Source: Rotaria macrura (taxonomy: Eukaryota > Rotifera > Eurotatoria > Philodinida > Philodinidae). Taken from it: DNA of 64,000 nucleotides. The notes below the pieces were generated by a model. That model did no database searches and was not told the origin of the DNA. It saw only the letters and a list, made by a program, of their open reading frames with translations. Position 1 is the stretch's first letter. Each line of letters starts with the position of its first letter. The stretch spans positions 38,479 through 102,478 of the forward strand of contig OENT01000356.1 in the NCBI GenBank assembly GCA_900239685.1, in the 5' to 3' direction. Below are positions 26,502-38,377 of this stretch, piece by piece. Both the position numbers and the translations under genes were made by a program.

Positions 26502-29500
26502 CTAAATAGATAAATATTAGAAATTCGAATGCTAATGTTCTATAATCAAATAGAGAAAAATAACTATCTGTTACAAGAATAGCATACAAGTTTGTTTGTT
26601 TTTTTTTTGTACTAGAAAAATTGAAGAAACTACGTTAACAAGAGAAACATACATACATGCACAAGGTGATACACGAAATGAAGTTGTAAGCATAATGATA
26701 ATACTTCGCATAGGTACACATTAAAATATCAGGTATAGCACATATATTTTCTTTTATACGTACTTTTTTTCGATGTGAATCATTCCTCGTTTTATTCTGT
26801 GCACATGATTTGTTCTTTTGTAAATCGCAAATCTTTGTCAAATCGATAAACCATATCAATCAAAAATATGTAACTATACAACAAAAAAACATCTTTGTTT
26901 CACTTTTTTTTTCTAGGTATAAACTGATAACAGAAATAGATATGTATGCATGGATATGATTCCCGTTCTTAATTTCTTGTTTCAATTTATTATTTTTTCC
27001 GATTGAATCAATTGATTGAAAAAAATAATCGTACACTGTGACCTACAAACATTCTCTTTTGGTTAGTCAACATACACGAATGTGAAGGTGAATAGTTATT
27101 ACATATCTCTAGTAATCATCTTTCTTAACCGTTGTCTGTATCAATTAAATATAATGCATTAACTTTTTCCTTTTAACATAACATAAAACAAAAAACCCAG
27201 TAAATGAATGTAACTCAGTCAAGCAAAAAAATGAATAAAACGATTATGTTTTTCAGTTCTCTTCTAGTTCAAAATCATACTCATTGTTACACGCTTGCTT
27301 TATCTTACCGATAGATAAATATAAACATATGTAAACACATATGTGTATTGTTTTTTTTTAACTAAGACAAATTCATTGTTTTAAAATCAAACAACTTTAT
27401 CAAAACAATTCCTAAGTTAACGATGATACTTTCCTTATCAATGTTACACAATGATTAATTATTAATCGTTGTAATTAATATGCATTCGAAAAAGAAAATA
27501 TTTCAATTCAATTCATATCCATGGACGTTCTTTAATATTAACTAATTTTCAAATCATCAAGAAAAACTATCATCGTTTCTAATAGAATGAGTCGACTTCA
27601 ATGTCATTCATGGAAATTATTATTTTCACTTGAAACACATAGACAACAAAACTTTTCCATTATCATTTCGTAATATTTTCTTCTCGAATCATGTTGAAAT
27701 GATGAACATCACTTCGTATAGAATGCACTGGATTGCAAATGCTTTTCTTCGATTAACAATAAAATTAATCACGTTCACGTTTTTCTATTTCATAAGATTG
27801 ATTTCATTTTTAGAAAAATGCTAAAGATTCTGTCAAAGTAAAGAACTACTTCATGAAATAGTATAAATCAAGGACAGACCACATTGACTATAGAATAAAT
27901 TTAAAATTTTTGACTACTTTCATTTCACTCTGCAATACTTTTGTTGGGAATATTCACCTGTCAATGTCTTGTTATGTACTATATTGTAAACAATGACGAT
28001 CATCCACATATTTCTGGCCATTTTCAAAGCCAGATTATTTCAATCATAATTATATTTTCTAATCTTCTTTTCCATTGTTTTCTAGTTCTGAGCTGTTAAG
28101 CACGTTCAATTATTCATGCATCATTCAATGATGCGACTCGTAAAGAAAACTCTCTCACTTAGAATTCACAATCTCATATATATGTTCGACTATCCATTGA
28201 CGCATTGAGTGTTGTACTTTTAGGAATGTTAATTACAAGAATTCATAAAAAGAAATTCTTTGTCACAAACGATCAAGAACATAATTTTATTTGGATGCCT
28301 GTGAAACTTCGAAAGTGCAGTATAATTATCCACATTCAAAACCTAAATGATGGAATGCATATATACACAAATATACTAAAACCTACATTTTCATTTTGCA
28401 CCTTCTTAATCTCTCAATTTACCTTGTCAAGTGTATTCATCCGAAACACTATATGACAGATACGTTTCTATTTTCGTATAGAACAACATTATTTATCAAT
28501 TTTCCTCTCTCTCTCAATTGACTATGTGAAGAATGACTAAGAGTATTTGGTAAACAATCCGATAAAAAAAACTTTTTAAAAGTTAATGTCCATTCGATTC
28601 TCGTTCATTTCGTTGAAATTTCGTCAGTGATCGTGTAGTATACTTCTCTCATTTAAAAAAAAGCCTCTCTATGCTTGCATGAAGAAAGACATTATTTCCA
28701 AAATTATTCCAAGTGACAATACACCGACATAAGTAATCATTTTTTCCGATTGAAGGATATGTTTTTCATATGACTTTTGAGTGCGTCGACTCAACCTGAT
28801 ATGAGACATGGCTAGACCATTATCCAAGTAAACGTATAAATTGTATCTGAGTGAAAGTTCTGAATGCAAGCAACTGTTAAACAAAAAAGTATTTCTAATT
28901 TGCGTATATGGAGAGTGAAGCGTTAAAATTGCAAAGTTTTATTTGACGGAATATTCTTCCTTAATAAATCACATTTAAACTCCCTTGAACTTTTTATTTT
29001 TTATACAATAACATTTTTTACTACACCATGAAAGTGAAGTGAAGGGTATATCTGCGAATATAGAGAAAACTGTAGACATATCACAGATCCTGTTCATGTA
29101 TAAAATATACGCTCGAGAATGACCGAGGCGATTAAGAGATCGAAAGGGCCTATCACCAAAAGTCGATTCTATCTATCTAGATTTACCACTTTGCATGTCC
29201 GGAATTGATTGCCATTGGATTCACACAATTTAGCTAGTTTCAAATTGTATTAGACTCAATTTAGATGCCTTATTTTTCTCCATGTAGAATACACTAGAGT
29301 AGCGATCGTTATGCAGTTACTGATCAAACAAGCCAGGTGGTACAGAATGGTCCGTATACCGTGAAAAAGGAATAAAAAACGGAGTGCTTACGACATTCCC
29401 TAGAATTTCGTTTACGAGAATCAGCTTACGGAATGCTAACGTAAGCACTTTAAAAAATTAGATTTTTAGTGTGTAGGTTACAGAACGTCTACAGAACTGT

Positions 29501-31076
29501 TACTGAAGTACGCTGGACGATACGTAAACATGACCGTATACGATGACTTTGCAGACCCCTTCGCAAATAATACCTCGAAAGTATCCATATTCTTTCTCAC
29601 ATATGACAAAATAGATTGTATACAGCTCTTGGCAACACAGCAACAGAGACCTCATCGGGGTGGTTCTTCAGACAATTACGTAAATGGGACGTAATCATTC
29701 TACATTGTTTTTACACATTACGTGTGATACTTAGTTTAGTTGTGCAGGAATGTAAAAAGAAGGAAAAGCTATGGTACCCTAATTTTGAGTATATATTACT
29801 GTTAACTTACTATATAACTTAGTCGTTCCAAATGGAATTTAGAATTAGTGAAATTTTACAATAGACAATAGCTTCTCCCCCAATGCGAAGGGTATCTTAA
29901 CTGATCTTTACAAATAGAACCCGGTAGGCATCGCTACATCTGAACCATGTAAAAAATTTTTAAAAAGCTGTGAATCCTGATTATCAACCTTATTCTTTCG
30001 CCTGAAAACATCTCATATTATGATAAAGTGATGATTTCGTCTCGAAACGCTTTAGACGGTACACGAGTCATAACTCTCGACCTGTTAGTAGCAAATTTCA
30101 GATAGTTTACGTTGTAAAAACGGTCCATTAACGGACACAGTGTAACTAATCGTATTCGATCAGTGTACGGGCCGTATTTCTGCGCCAGATAATACGGACT
30201 GAAAATTGACCGTGTTGATACTGATTACAGTCGTAAATGCTCCGTTTTGAACAACCTGGAAACCTCGGTTTTTATCGACTCGATCCATATACTATCATAG
30301 AATTGCGTTCACCATTCTCTAAATCAGATGAAACTAAGCCGATAAATTGCCTAATTTCTCATCGAAAATCATTTCAAAATCTACACAATATCTTGTTGGA
30401 CTAGGTATTTTTCGGTCGAAAAATGTAGTCGCCAAAATAAGAATCGGCAAAAAATAATATTCGATGAAAGAGAACTTATTCCATTGATATTACCTCTGAT
30501 CGAAATGTGACATCCAAATATCGATCGATCGAGAAAAGTGATAGTGTTTCGATATTGCTTACCGTTTCATTCAACTTGTATATATAATTTCCGTATCAAC
30601 GATGATTGTACAGTATTTAATTCAACGATAAACAAACTGGTATAAAAATAAAAGTTTTAAAACAATAAGATTATATCTCTTTAGACTGTTTTTGTTAGGT
30701 TGCTGTTGAAAAATTAAATCTCTACTAAAAATAGTGACTAAATCAGCACCTTCCGAAGCTTGTTTAGCGTTTATATTGTATATAATATTGATATCTTCTA
30801 CGTTCTAAATTAGTTCGATATGCAATGAAATTAAAAATAACTTAATATTTAAGATTAACTCTTTTCTTTTCTTGGTTTTTTTTATGCTTCAAGTTTTTAC
30901 GCTTTCCAAGAACTTCGTTTGATTTAACTTGAAGACGAGCTTTTCATCATACAGCTATTTCTAAACTGCATTTATATTGATCTTAATAGAATTTCTACAT
31001 TTCAATATCTTTCCTCTTCATAAGATAGTAAGATCTTCTTATCGAACGTGCCAAATAACTGTTTCATAACTCATCA
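26502..31076. other. Gene-free intergenic region
   Basis: Upstream of gene 3 on the minus strand. No coding exon was found. A segment at about 29330-30265 contains repeated TACGG/CCGTA-type motifs, and its ends share CCAGGT followed by an A/C/G-rich stretch in inverse orientation. It may be an old inverted-repeat element, but the match is weak. Confidence 0.45.
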
Positions 31077-31084
31077 GACAGCAC

Positions 31085-32124
31085 TAGAGTCCTGCGGGAC
31101 AGTCCCGAATCCCGAAAAATCCCGCTTATCCCGTCCCGCGGGACAAACGGGGCTGTCCCGATAATTTTTCGGGACGGGACAAACGGGAACGGGACTAATC
31201 AAAAAAATTCGGGACGGGACAAACGGGANNNNNNNNNNNNNNNNNNNNNNNNNNNNNNNNNNNNNNNNNNNNNNNNNNNNNNNNNNNNNNNNNNNNNNNN
31301 NNNNNNNNNNNNNNNNNNNNNNNNNNNNNNNNNNNNNNNNNNNNNNNNNNNNNNNNNNNNNNNNNNNNNNNNNNNNNNNNNNNNNNNNNNNNNNNNNNNN
31401 NNNNNNNNNNNNNNNNNNNNNNNNNNNNNNNNNNNNNNNNNNNNNNNNNNNNNNNNNNNNNNNNNNNNNNNNNNNNNNNNNNNNNNNNNNNNNNNNNNNN
31501 NNNNNNNNNNNNNNNNNNNNNNNNNNNNNNNNNNNNNNNNNNNNNNNNNNNNNNNNNNNNNNNNNNNNNNNNNNNNNNNNNNNNNNNNNNNNNNNNNNNN
31601 NNNNNNNNNNNNNNNNNNNNNNNNNNNNNNNNNNNNNNNNNNNNNNNNNNNNNNNNNNNNNNNNNNNNNNNNNNNNNNNNNNNNNNNNNNNNNNNNNNNN
31701 NNNNNNNNNNNNNNNNNNNNNNNNNNNNNNNNNNNNNNNNNNNNNNNNNNNNNNNNNNNNNNNNNNNNNNNNNNNNNNNNNNNNNNNNNNNNNNNNNNNN
31801 NNNNNNNNNNNNNNNNNNNNNNNNNNNNNNNNNNNNNNNNNNNNNNNNNNNNNNNNNNNNNNNNNNNNNNNNNNNNNNNNNNNNNNNNNNNNNNNNNNNN
31901 NNNNNNNNNNNNNNNNNNNNNNNNNNNNNNNNNNNNNNNNNNNNNNNNNNNNNNNNNNNNNNNNNNNNNNNNNNNNNNNNAAAAAATTCGGGACGGGACA
32001 AACGGGAACGGGACTAATCAAAAAAATTCGGGACGGGACAAACGGGATTCGGGACTATTCGAAATTTTACGGGACGGGACAAACGGGATTCGGGACAATC
32101 GAAAGTTTGTCCCGCAGGACTCTA
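31085..32124. mobile_element. Non-autonomous hAT-like element built of GGGAC-motif arrays
   Basis: The inverted ends are TAGAGTCCTGCGGGACA (31085) and its inverse ending at 32124. They are flanked by a perfect 8-bp target duplication, GACAGCAC (31077-31084 and 32125-32132). An 8-bp duplication and a TAG-type end are typical of hAT transposons. The visible interior consists of tandem units of about 40 bp carrying GGGACGGGACAAACGGGA and GACTAATCAAAAAAATTC. A gap of N at 31230-31980 interrupts the array, so the true length is unknown. No transposase is visible outside the gap. Confidence 0.85.
31230..31980. other. Assembly gap (run of N) inside a tandem array
   Basis: About 750 N. Both edges read into the same GGGACGGGACAAACGGGA unit, so the gap is a collapsed or unresolved tandem repeat. 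Its given length may be an estimate. Confidence 0.95.
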
Positions 32125-32764
32125 GACAGCACAGCTCTTTATGGATATCAATGATATAACTTTGTTATAGTGTGCATCAACTTTTATATAAATATGATCT
32201 ATCAACACCCAATGTTTTAACGATGAAAGAATCTGCCGAATGAATGATAACATATTTGAGATATTCAGACTTTTCTCCTTTTAATAGCCATATTTCAGAG
32301 CAAGTATATATTTCTCATCATATGTTTCCGTTTCCTTCATTTACTTTCCTTATCTTTAGTTACATCTAGCCAAAAAACCATCCTACCGTCAATGTTTTTC
32401 GTCTAGTGTTTTCTCTTCCTTTCTCTTTCTTCTACTTCTAGGAAAAGTATACTGGTATGAAAGCGTTTTCTTTCTATCTATTTTTCATATGCAGTATGCT
32501 CCGACGAATTCCATCATGATAGACTATGATTTGTGAGCTATTATGTGTATACTTTATGAGTATATTAAGAATCTCCCCAATGCTATATTTTTCTCGTTCC
32601 TAATATACTACTTCGTTAACATTGGCACCATCGAAATATACAGTAAAGACAATAACAGAATAATATATAATGTGAGGATAGATTAGATAGTAATCATCTA
32701 TAAGACTGTGAGAGACGGACATTTAAGGATCTCATTCCAAACTACACAGAAGAGAAGAGCGAGA

Positions 32765-33170
32765 TGAAAAGCTGTTAGCGCAATCCCTTACGGGATTAAA
32801 AATGGGAAACGCGATGTAACTGCTTTCAACATTCATGGGAATCTTGGTTTCCTTCATGAACCCTCCCCTACCCGTTTACTCATCATTTCCCACTGGGGGA
32901 CTAGACCTGCAATAAAGAAGCAGTTAATATATTCTCATCAGAAATTAGTGACATATATTCACTAAACCTGTACCGGAGATCTGTGACGTCCATTCGCGTC
33001 GTTGCGGGTCACTTATCACTTCTGTAACCATTTTGAACCCTGTCAGTAGCTGCTTCTGACGGGGAAATCACTTGTCGGTAACGACCTGTGAGGGGAGGGG
33101 GTTCACAATTTCTACCTTAAACACTTCAACACTCCTTTCAGTTCGTGCTTCACAATATGTGGATGAATAA
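32765..33170 (+). repeat. Old dispersed repeat, copy 2
   Basis: It matches 15816-16132 at head (AGCTGTTAGCGCAATCCC, GGGATTAAAAATGGGAAA) and tail (CACTTCAACACTCCTTT). The middle is longer and contains G-rich stretches. Confidence 0.55.
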
Positions 33171-33458
33171 CAGAGATGAAAGAGTAATGCAATTATTTGA
33201 TTCGAGAAGACGTAACAAACTATATGTTAATTTGAATTCTTACATACATCTGTATATTTGTTTACTTTTGATGGTAAAACATAGAATAATTTTTTACTGC
33301 GTTATTGTCGTATTTATTTCCCAATTTTCAGTCTTAATACTTGGGAAATTCACGACAACTGAATTCTGTGTAGTAATCGACCGAATAAGTTAGTAAACTG
33401 TTCACCCTATATGGAATGGAATAATTTTTAAAATTCTTGCGCTTCAGCTTTCTGTAAT

Positions 33459-33828
33459 TAGGGATGCACCAATTCCTACTTTTTGACACTGAAGATCGAT
33501 CATTTGTGGTATTTAGAACCATCAATTCTGGTGAATTCTCCGATTCATAAAGATTCAATTTTTTTGCTCTATTTGATGTCATTGTCAATTTTGAAGAAGA
33601 ACGAGTAAAAGATGCAAGAATTGACTCGAATTGACAAAAAATTCATGATTTTCAGTCAATGCTGACCAATTTTCTTACCATTCAGTCATTTTTCGTAATA
33701 ATTGACAACAGCATCGAATAGAGATAGATCAATCAAATTTGAATCTGTATAGCTAGGAGAATTGACGGTTCTAAATACTGAAAATGATCGAATTTTAGTG
33801 TCAAAAAATAGGAATTGTTGCATCCCTA
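33459..33828. mobile_element. hAT-like MITE, 370 bp
   Basis: The inverted ends start TAGGGATGCACCAATTCCTA. The right end is the inverse with few changes, and the match continues for about 60 bp (TTTTTGACACT, TATTTAGAACC). The flanks TCTGTAAT (33451-33458) and TTTGTAAT (33829-33836) form an 8-bp target duplication with one mismatch. No ORF of note, so non-autonomous. Confidence 0.85.
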
Positions 33829-33836
33829 TTTGTAAT

Positions 33837-36800
33837 AATTTATCATTCTGCAAGACATATCTTAATTATGACATGAAGATTAAACCAGTTTGTTATAATG
33901 TGTTGCGATCGAGTTAGATTATATTGTGTGCAATGGCTATCTTTTCTTTGCGCTCTTCATCGTGTCTATTTATATTCTCCTCCTTCCATGAAGCAGGCAA
34001 CTGTTTCATATGCTTGACAGAATCATGTTTAAAGGAATCACTGTCATTCTTAGGGGACATCTAGGATCAGATCCAATGTAGATGTTTACATACAGATCTC
34101 ATAGAAGCGAATTGAAAGCAAATGTTGAGGTATTTATTCGTTTTAATTGATATTTATCAGTAGAGTCCTGCCCCATCTCACTCGAAATCCTACCATATGA
34201 ATATATATATATATAGCACAATATAAACCGGTCTACGCCTTCACTATGAAGAATACACAGTAAAATAGTCGAGGAACCTCTAAGCATTTCAATTTTGAAT
34301 TGAGGGCGGCCTAATAATTTTGATTTATTCAGTGCGGAAAAACATTTATTACTCCGCCTGTACCTAGGATCAGTGTCTTAGAAATTTTCTTCAAGACCAT
34401 CAAAATTTAGGAAACTTTTTGATAATTTTTCACTATCTTTTCGAGGTTGCGTGAAAGAGTAAAAAATCTCACCGAATCTGTTCGCGTTTCAGTGTTACCT
34501 TATACTTGAACTTACTTGAATAATTCCATTTAACAATAGCTCTATCTTTATGGCGTTGCTTCTGTAAATACAGAATACTCTCGTCTATGTGGCAGGTTAA
34601 ATTACACAGTAACTATTTTCTTTCGCTACTCTTTCTATGATTGCAGTGCGTCATGAAATAATAAGATTTTGCTTGAGCCGATAAGACAAAATCAGAAAAA
34701 CTTATTTATCTTTCAGCAAAGGACAGAAAATCACCGGAGCATGAAAGCTGAAATTTGTTGGAAATTTTCTAGTCGGAATATAACTTCGATGCTTCAGTGG
34801 TTCTCGATATGTTCCTGTCAAAACAAGCCATGCACGTCATTACCTGAGTGGTACGTAAGTGATGTTATTTCGTACATTACGCTGCTCAATCAGTATTAGA
34901 ATCTTCTCAAGTATTCACATTTTTGGAATGATCGATCAAGTCTTTCAGTTGAATGCTGAAAATTATACGGATGTACTATGTATTATGGGGTTTGTATCGG
35001 AGTTATCTTTCGACAAATTTATTGATTGATATAAAGCAATACTCGATTTGAGTTTTATTACAAAGAATTTAATTCTAGTGGCAATCAACAGCCCTCTCTA
35101 CAATAGGGAACTCCTTCCAAAATGGAACATCATGATAATTTCGCCGCTCAACGAATCTTATTTATTTTACGAAAATGTGAAAATGATTTTAGAAGATATT
35201 TCAGTTATATGGATTTCATTATCATTCTTTTTTGTCACGTATTAATTGGTTGCCTTTTCGTATGCGTTAGTGTAAACGTGAATTCAGTCAAAAGACTACA
35301 TAGTGATTGAAAACTTGAGTATCAACGAACTACAAAAACTAGAGTTTATTATGACATAGATTTACAGAGCTTGAGCTCCTAATAATGTATCACAATACAG
35401 ATCGACAGAACACTTGCAAAAAAATCAAAAAGTCTCTGAAGAATAGTTTTTACAGTATTTTCGAGAATCACAGTCGATGTTGAAGTAAGAATGTCTTGAT
35501 TCTCTACCTTTCTTTTGCGTCGTTGGTATAATCAAAAATTGTCTCTAGAATACAAGAGAACTAGAACATCTCCAGGCAATGAGGCTCAGCTATAGTTTTG
35601 TAGAATTTACATGTATTTTTGAGGAAAATATTATTTGTGAATTTTAAGTCGGAATTCGAAACTAGAGATTACAAACCACAGCAACTGGTTTTTCAAACTG
35701 TTGGATGTTCCCACTTGCATGAGATATAGAACTTGAATATTTTATCCGTAAAGGAACTATGTGCTCGTAAACCTTTCCAGAATGACTTTTCAAGCTTGTT
35801 ATTGGTTATTTTCCATTATTCGGTTCTCTTTATTCAACTGAATTCATTGTGAACAATGCTTCGAGATACATCCACTCGACGTTGTATTAGTTTTGAGTTC
35901 AATCATTACTAAAAAGAAACTGATAGAAGGAATCCTTTGAAGAAAACAATTCTTCTGCTAATAACATGCCATGCATGCATGGAAGTATCTCTTCGGAAAA
36001 TTTTCTGAAAACGTTTTTAGTCTGCTTGTTACGAAAATAAGTCCCTGAATTCAATTCATAGAATAAACCAATCAAATAAATCCAATATGAGATTCGATGG
36101 TGTCTAATTGTACCCGAGGCATAGATGTCCATAGCGGCCCGACCGCTGCCCCACCGCGACCATGGTAGCGGTTAAAAGTTTTGAAAAGAAAATTTCCATT
36201 TTTATATAGAGAAATTCATAGACTTATGATCATTATTCTAACATAATTTGCATCATAGAATTTTTCTCGGTCAGTGACATAGTCTTATATCTATTTCTTC
36301 ATTTAAAACAAATACAAGTGTTACTAGACAACGACTGAATGGTGATAGTGTGTCAGAGCTAGTTACTATATGTTCCTGAATATATTTGTGATTTTGTTTA
36401 CTTGACACATATGTATATCAATAGTTAATAATACGTAACCATATAGTAATTTTAGGACTGTTATGTGTAACGAAAAAGAGGGTTTTGAATATGAGAAAGA
36501 GAGGAATGAGTTGAGTGAAGAGGAAATAGTAGAGTGAGATGAGATATGACGAGGATGAGATGAGAGAATTATGATAGGAGAAGAGATCCACTTCTTTTTT
36601 GAATACGTGCGTTATAGTTCTTTTATTGAGGACAAGACACCCAAGTTACTTCTAACTCGTACAGACTACAAGTACAATTAAATAGACGCACACACGCTAC
36701 TTCTAGCTCGTTCCGATTACAACTTACTACAACTGCAACTCTAAAGAATCTGAATACCAATTCCACTACTCTCCTTTCTCTCTTCGCTCTGTTTTCTCCT

Positions 36801-38370
36801 CCCCGATCCTCAGAGAGAGACACTTCCCGTAAGAACGAGAGAGCGAAGAAATAGTGGTCAAGCGAGAAAAGGAAAAGAAGAGAGAGGAATAGAAAAAAGC
36901 GACGACGAGAGGAAAATAGCGATAAGAGAAAGAGGAGGAACAGGAAGATGCCCTCTATCAACTGGGATGGTGCGTAGAGTCGATGGACGCCCACCTCTAG
37001 TGTAGGCGGAAGTGAGACACTCCTTGTCGTTGTGTCATTCACATGGACGTCTATGCACTGAAGCCCCTTGGTACATTATGATGGTCCACTAATAAATACT
37101 GGCATTTTTTAGTCCGAAGTTTCCTTTACTTTATGTGCACTATAGCAACACTGGTAAATTTCTTTAAGAATTTTTCATACAGTGAATGAAACAATATGCT
37201 TTTTTTCATTGATTATACTTTGTTTATATCAATCCAATGTTTGTTTCTTCTAATTACGTCTGCGTTAATGAGTTCTTATAGAGTTGTTTAAGCCTCAGCG
37301 TTTGACAAGTTTTACGACCTTAAGGATTTCCTTGTTGGAGTTTCACATTTTACTGTGACATATGACTTAAGGTACCATACTACTAGATAATTGCTATACA
37401 TATAAATAAACACGTTAACGGTGGTGGATATCAAAAGTATGTACTTTTTTTTCCTCGTTAATTAGAAGCAAAGAAAACCGAATTCAATGAATGTGATTAA
37501 TATTGCTGCGTTCATTATTGACGATAGAAAATGATCAAAAACTGTTAGGTTTTATTAAATTTTGTAACAATTATGATACTTGTGCATAGTATCATATACA
37601 GATTAGATTCTTTTGAAAAATAAGTATCGTTTTATGAAGTTTTATAATAATAGCTAGAATAAAAAAGTGTTTTCTGTTTTTCCAAAAACGTGAGAGAAGA
37701 AATTATCGCCGAACTCATTACCATGCGAGTAAGAGATCATATTATCTTGGATCTAAAAATCGTACTTTATATTATTTCACTCATTCGCTACTGTAGACTC
37801 TGTTAATTATTTCTCTTCTATCAAGTTTAATTTCTCCCAATTTGAAATATCACTTGGACGATACTGGTATTTGGATTATATCTTTTTGGAAATAATCCTA
37901 GATTCCATGTGGTCCTTCTATTTTTTGATTAGTAGTTGAATGTTTACAATCCAATGGAAACTTTGATAGATTCACGTTTTGTCTCACACTTTATTACATG
38001 CAAATTTTATAATATTTATTTTCTTATTTTGGGGACCAGAACGTTGTTAAGCCTACGTTTTTACATAGCGCCGCGGTAGCTTTCCTTTTTCAGTGTCGCG
38101 GCAGGCCTTCAAACGCGATGGACATCTGTAACCCTAGGGTGTAGATGATAGTATGGGTGTACTGAAAGATTATTATAGCTAATAAATCGCGTAGAAAAAA
38201 GTAAGTCCGTGTAATTCATCAGATGCTGTCGTATAATTTTACTTTCCCTATTGTTCTTCTGTCTCATATCGGACTATGGCACTACATTTATCATTTAGAA
38301 TTTCAGAAACGTAACTATTTTCAGTGAAATAACTACTTTTTAGCATGCACAACATTTATTTCATCTGTTT
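33837..38370. other. Gene-free region with a possible 2-kb inverted-end element
   Basis: No coding exon was recognised. AGATGTCCATAGCG near 36122 and its inverse CGCGATGGACATCT near 38114-38127 may be the ends of an old element of about 2 kb; no target duplication was found. Inside it, 36480-36960 is unusually purine- or pyrimidine-biased with GAGA-type runs, and the 139-codon frame there (37042-36623, minus) looks compositional rather than coding. Confidence 0.4.
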
Positions 38371-38377
38371 TCAGACC

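Noticed and set aside
26068..26589. 173-codon minus-strand frame
   Set aside because: It overlaps exons 1 and 2 of the 701-aa gene in another frame and reads through its first intron. The spliced frame joins in phase with four further exons, so this one is a shadow.
29330..30265. Inverted-end element with CCAGGT ends
   Set aside because: The end match is short and gapped, and no target duplication was found, so it is mentioned only in the description of the region.
31074..32021. Long minus-strand frames with poly-X across the N run
   Set aside because: They are open only because N cannot encode a stop. The flanking sequence is a tandem repeat.
36623..37042. 139-codon minus-strand frame, Leu/Phe/Ser/Arg-rich
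   Set aside because: The frame follows from a strand-biased GAGA/CTTT composition; the protein shows no domain-like pattern.
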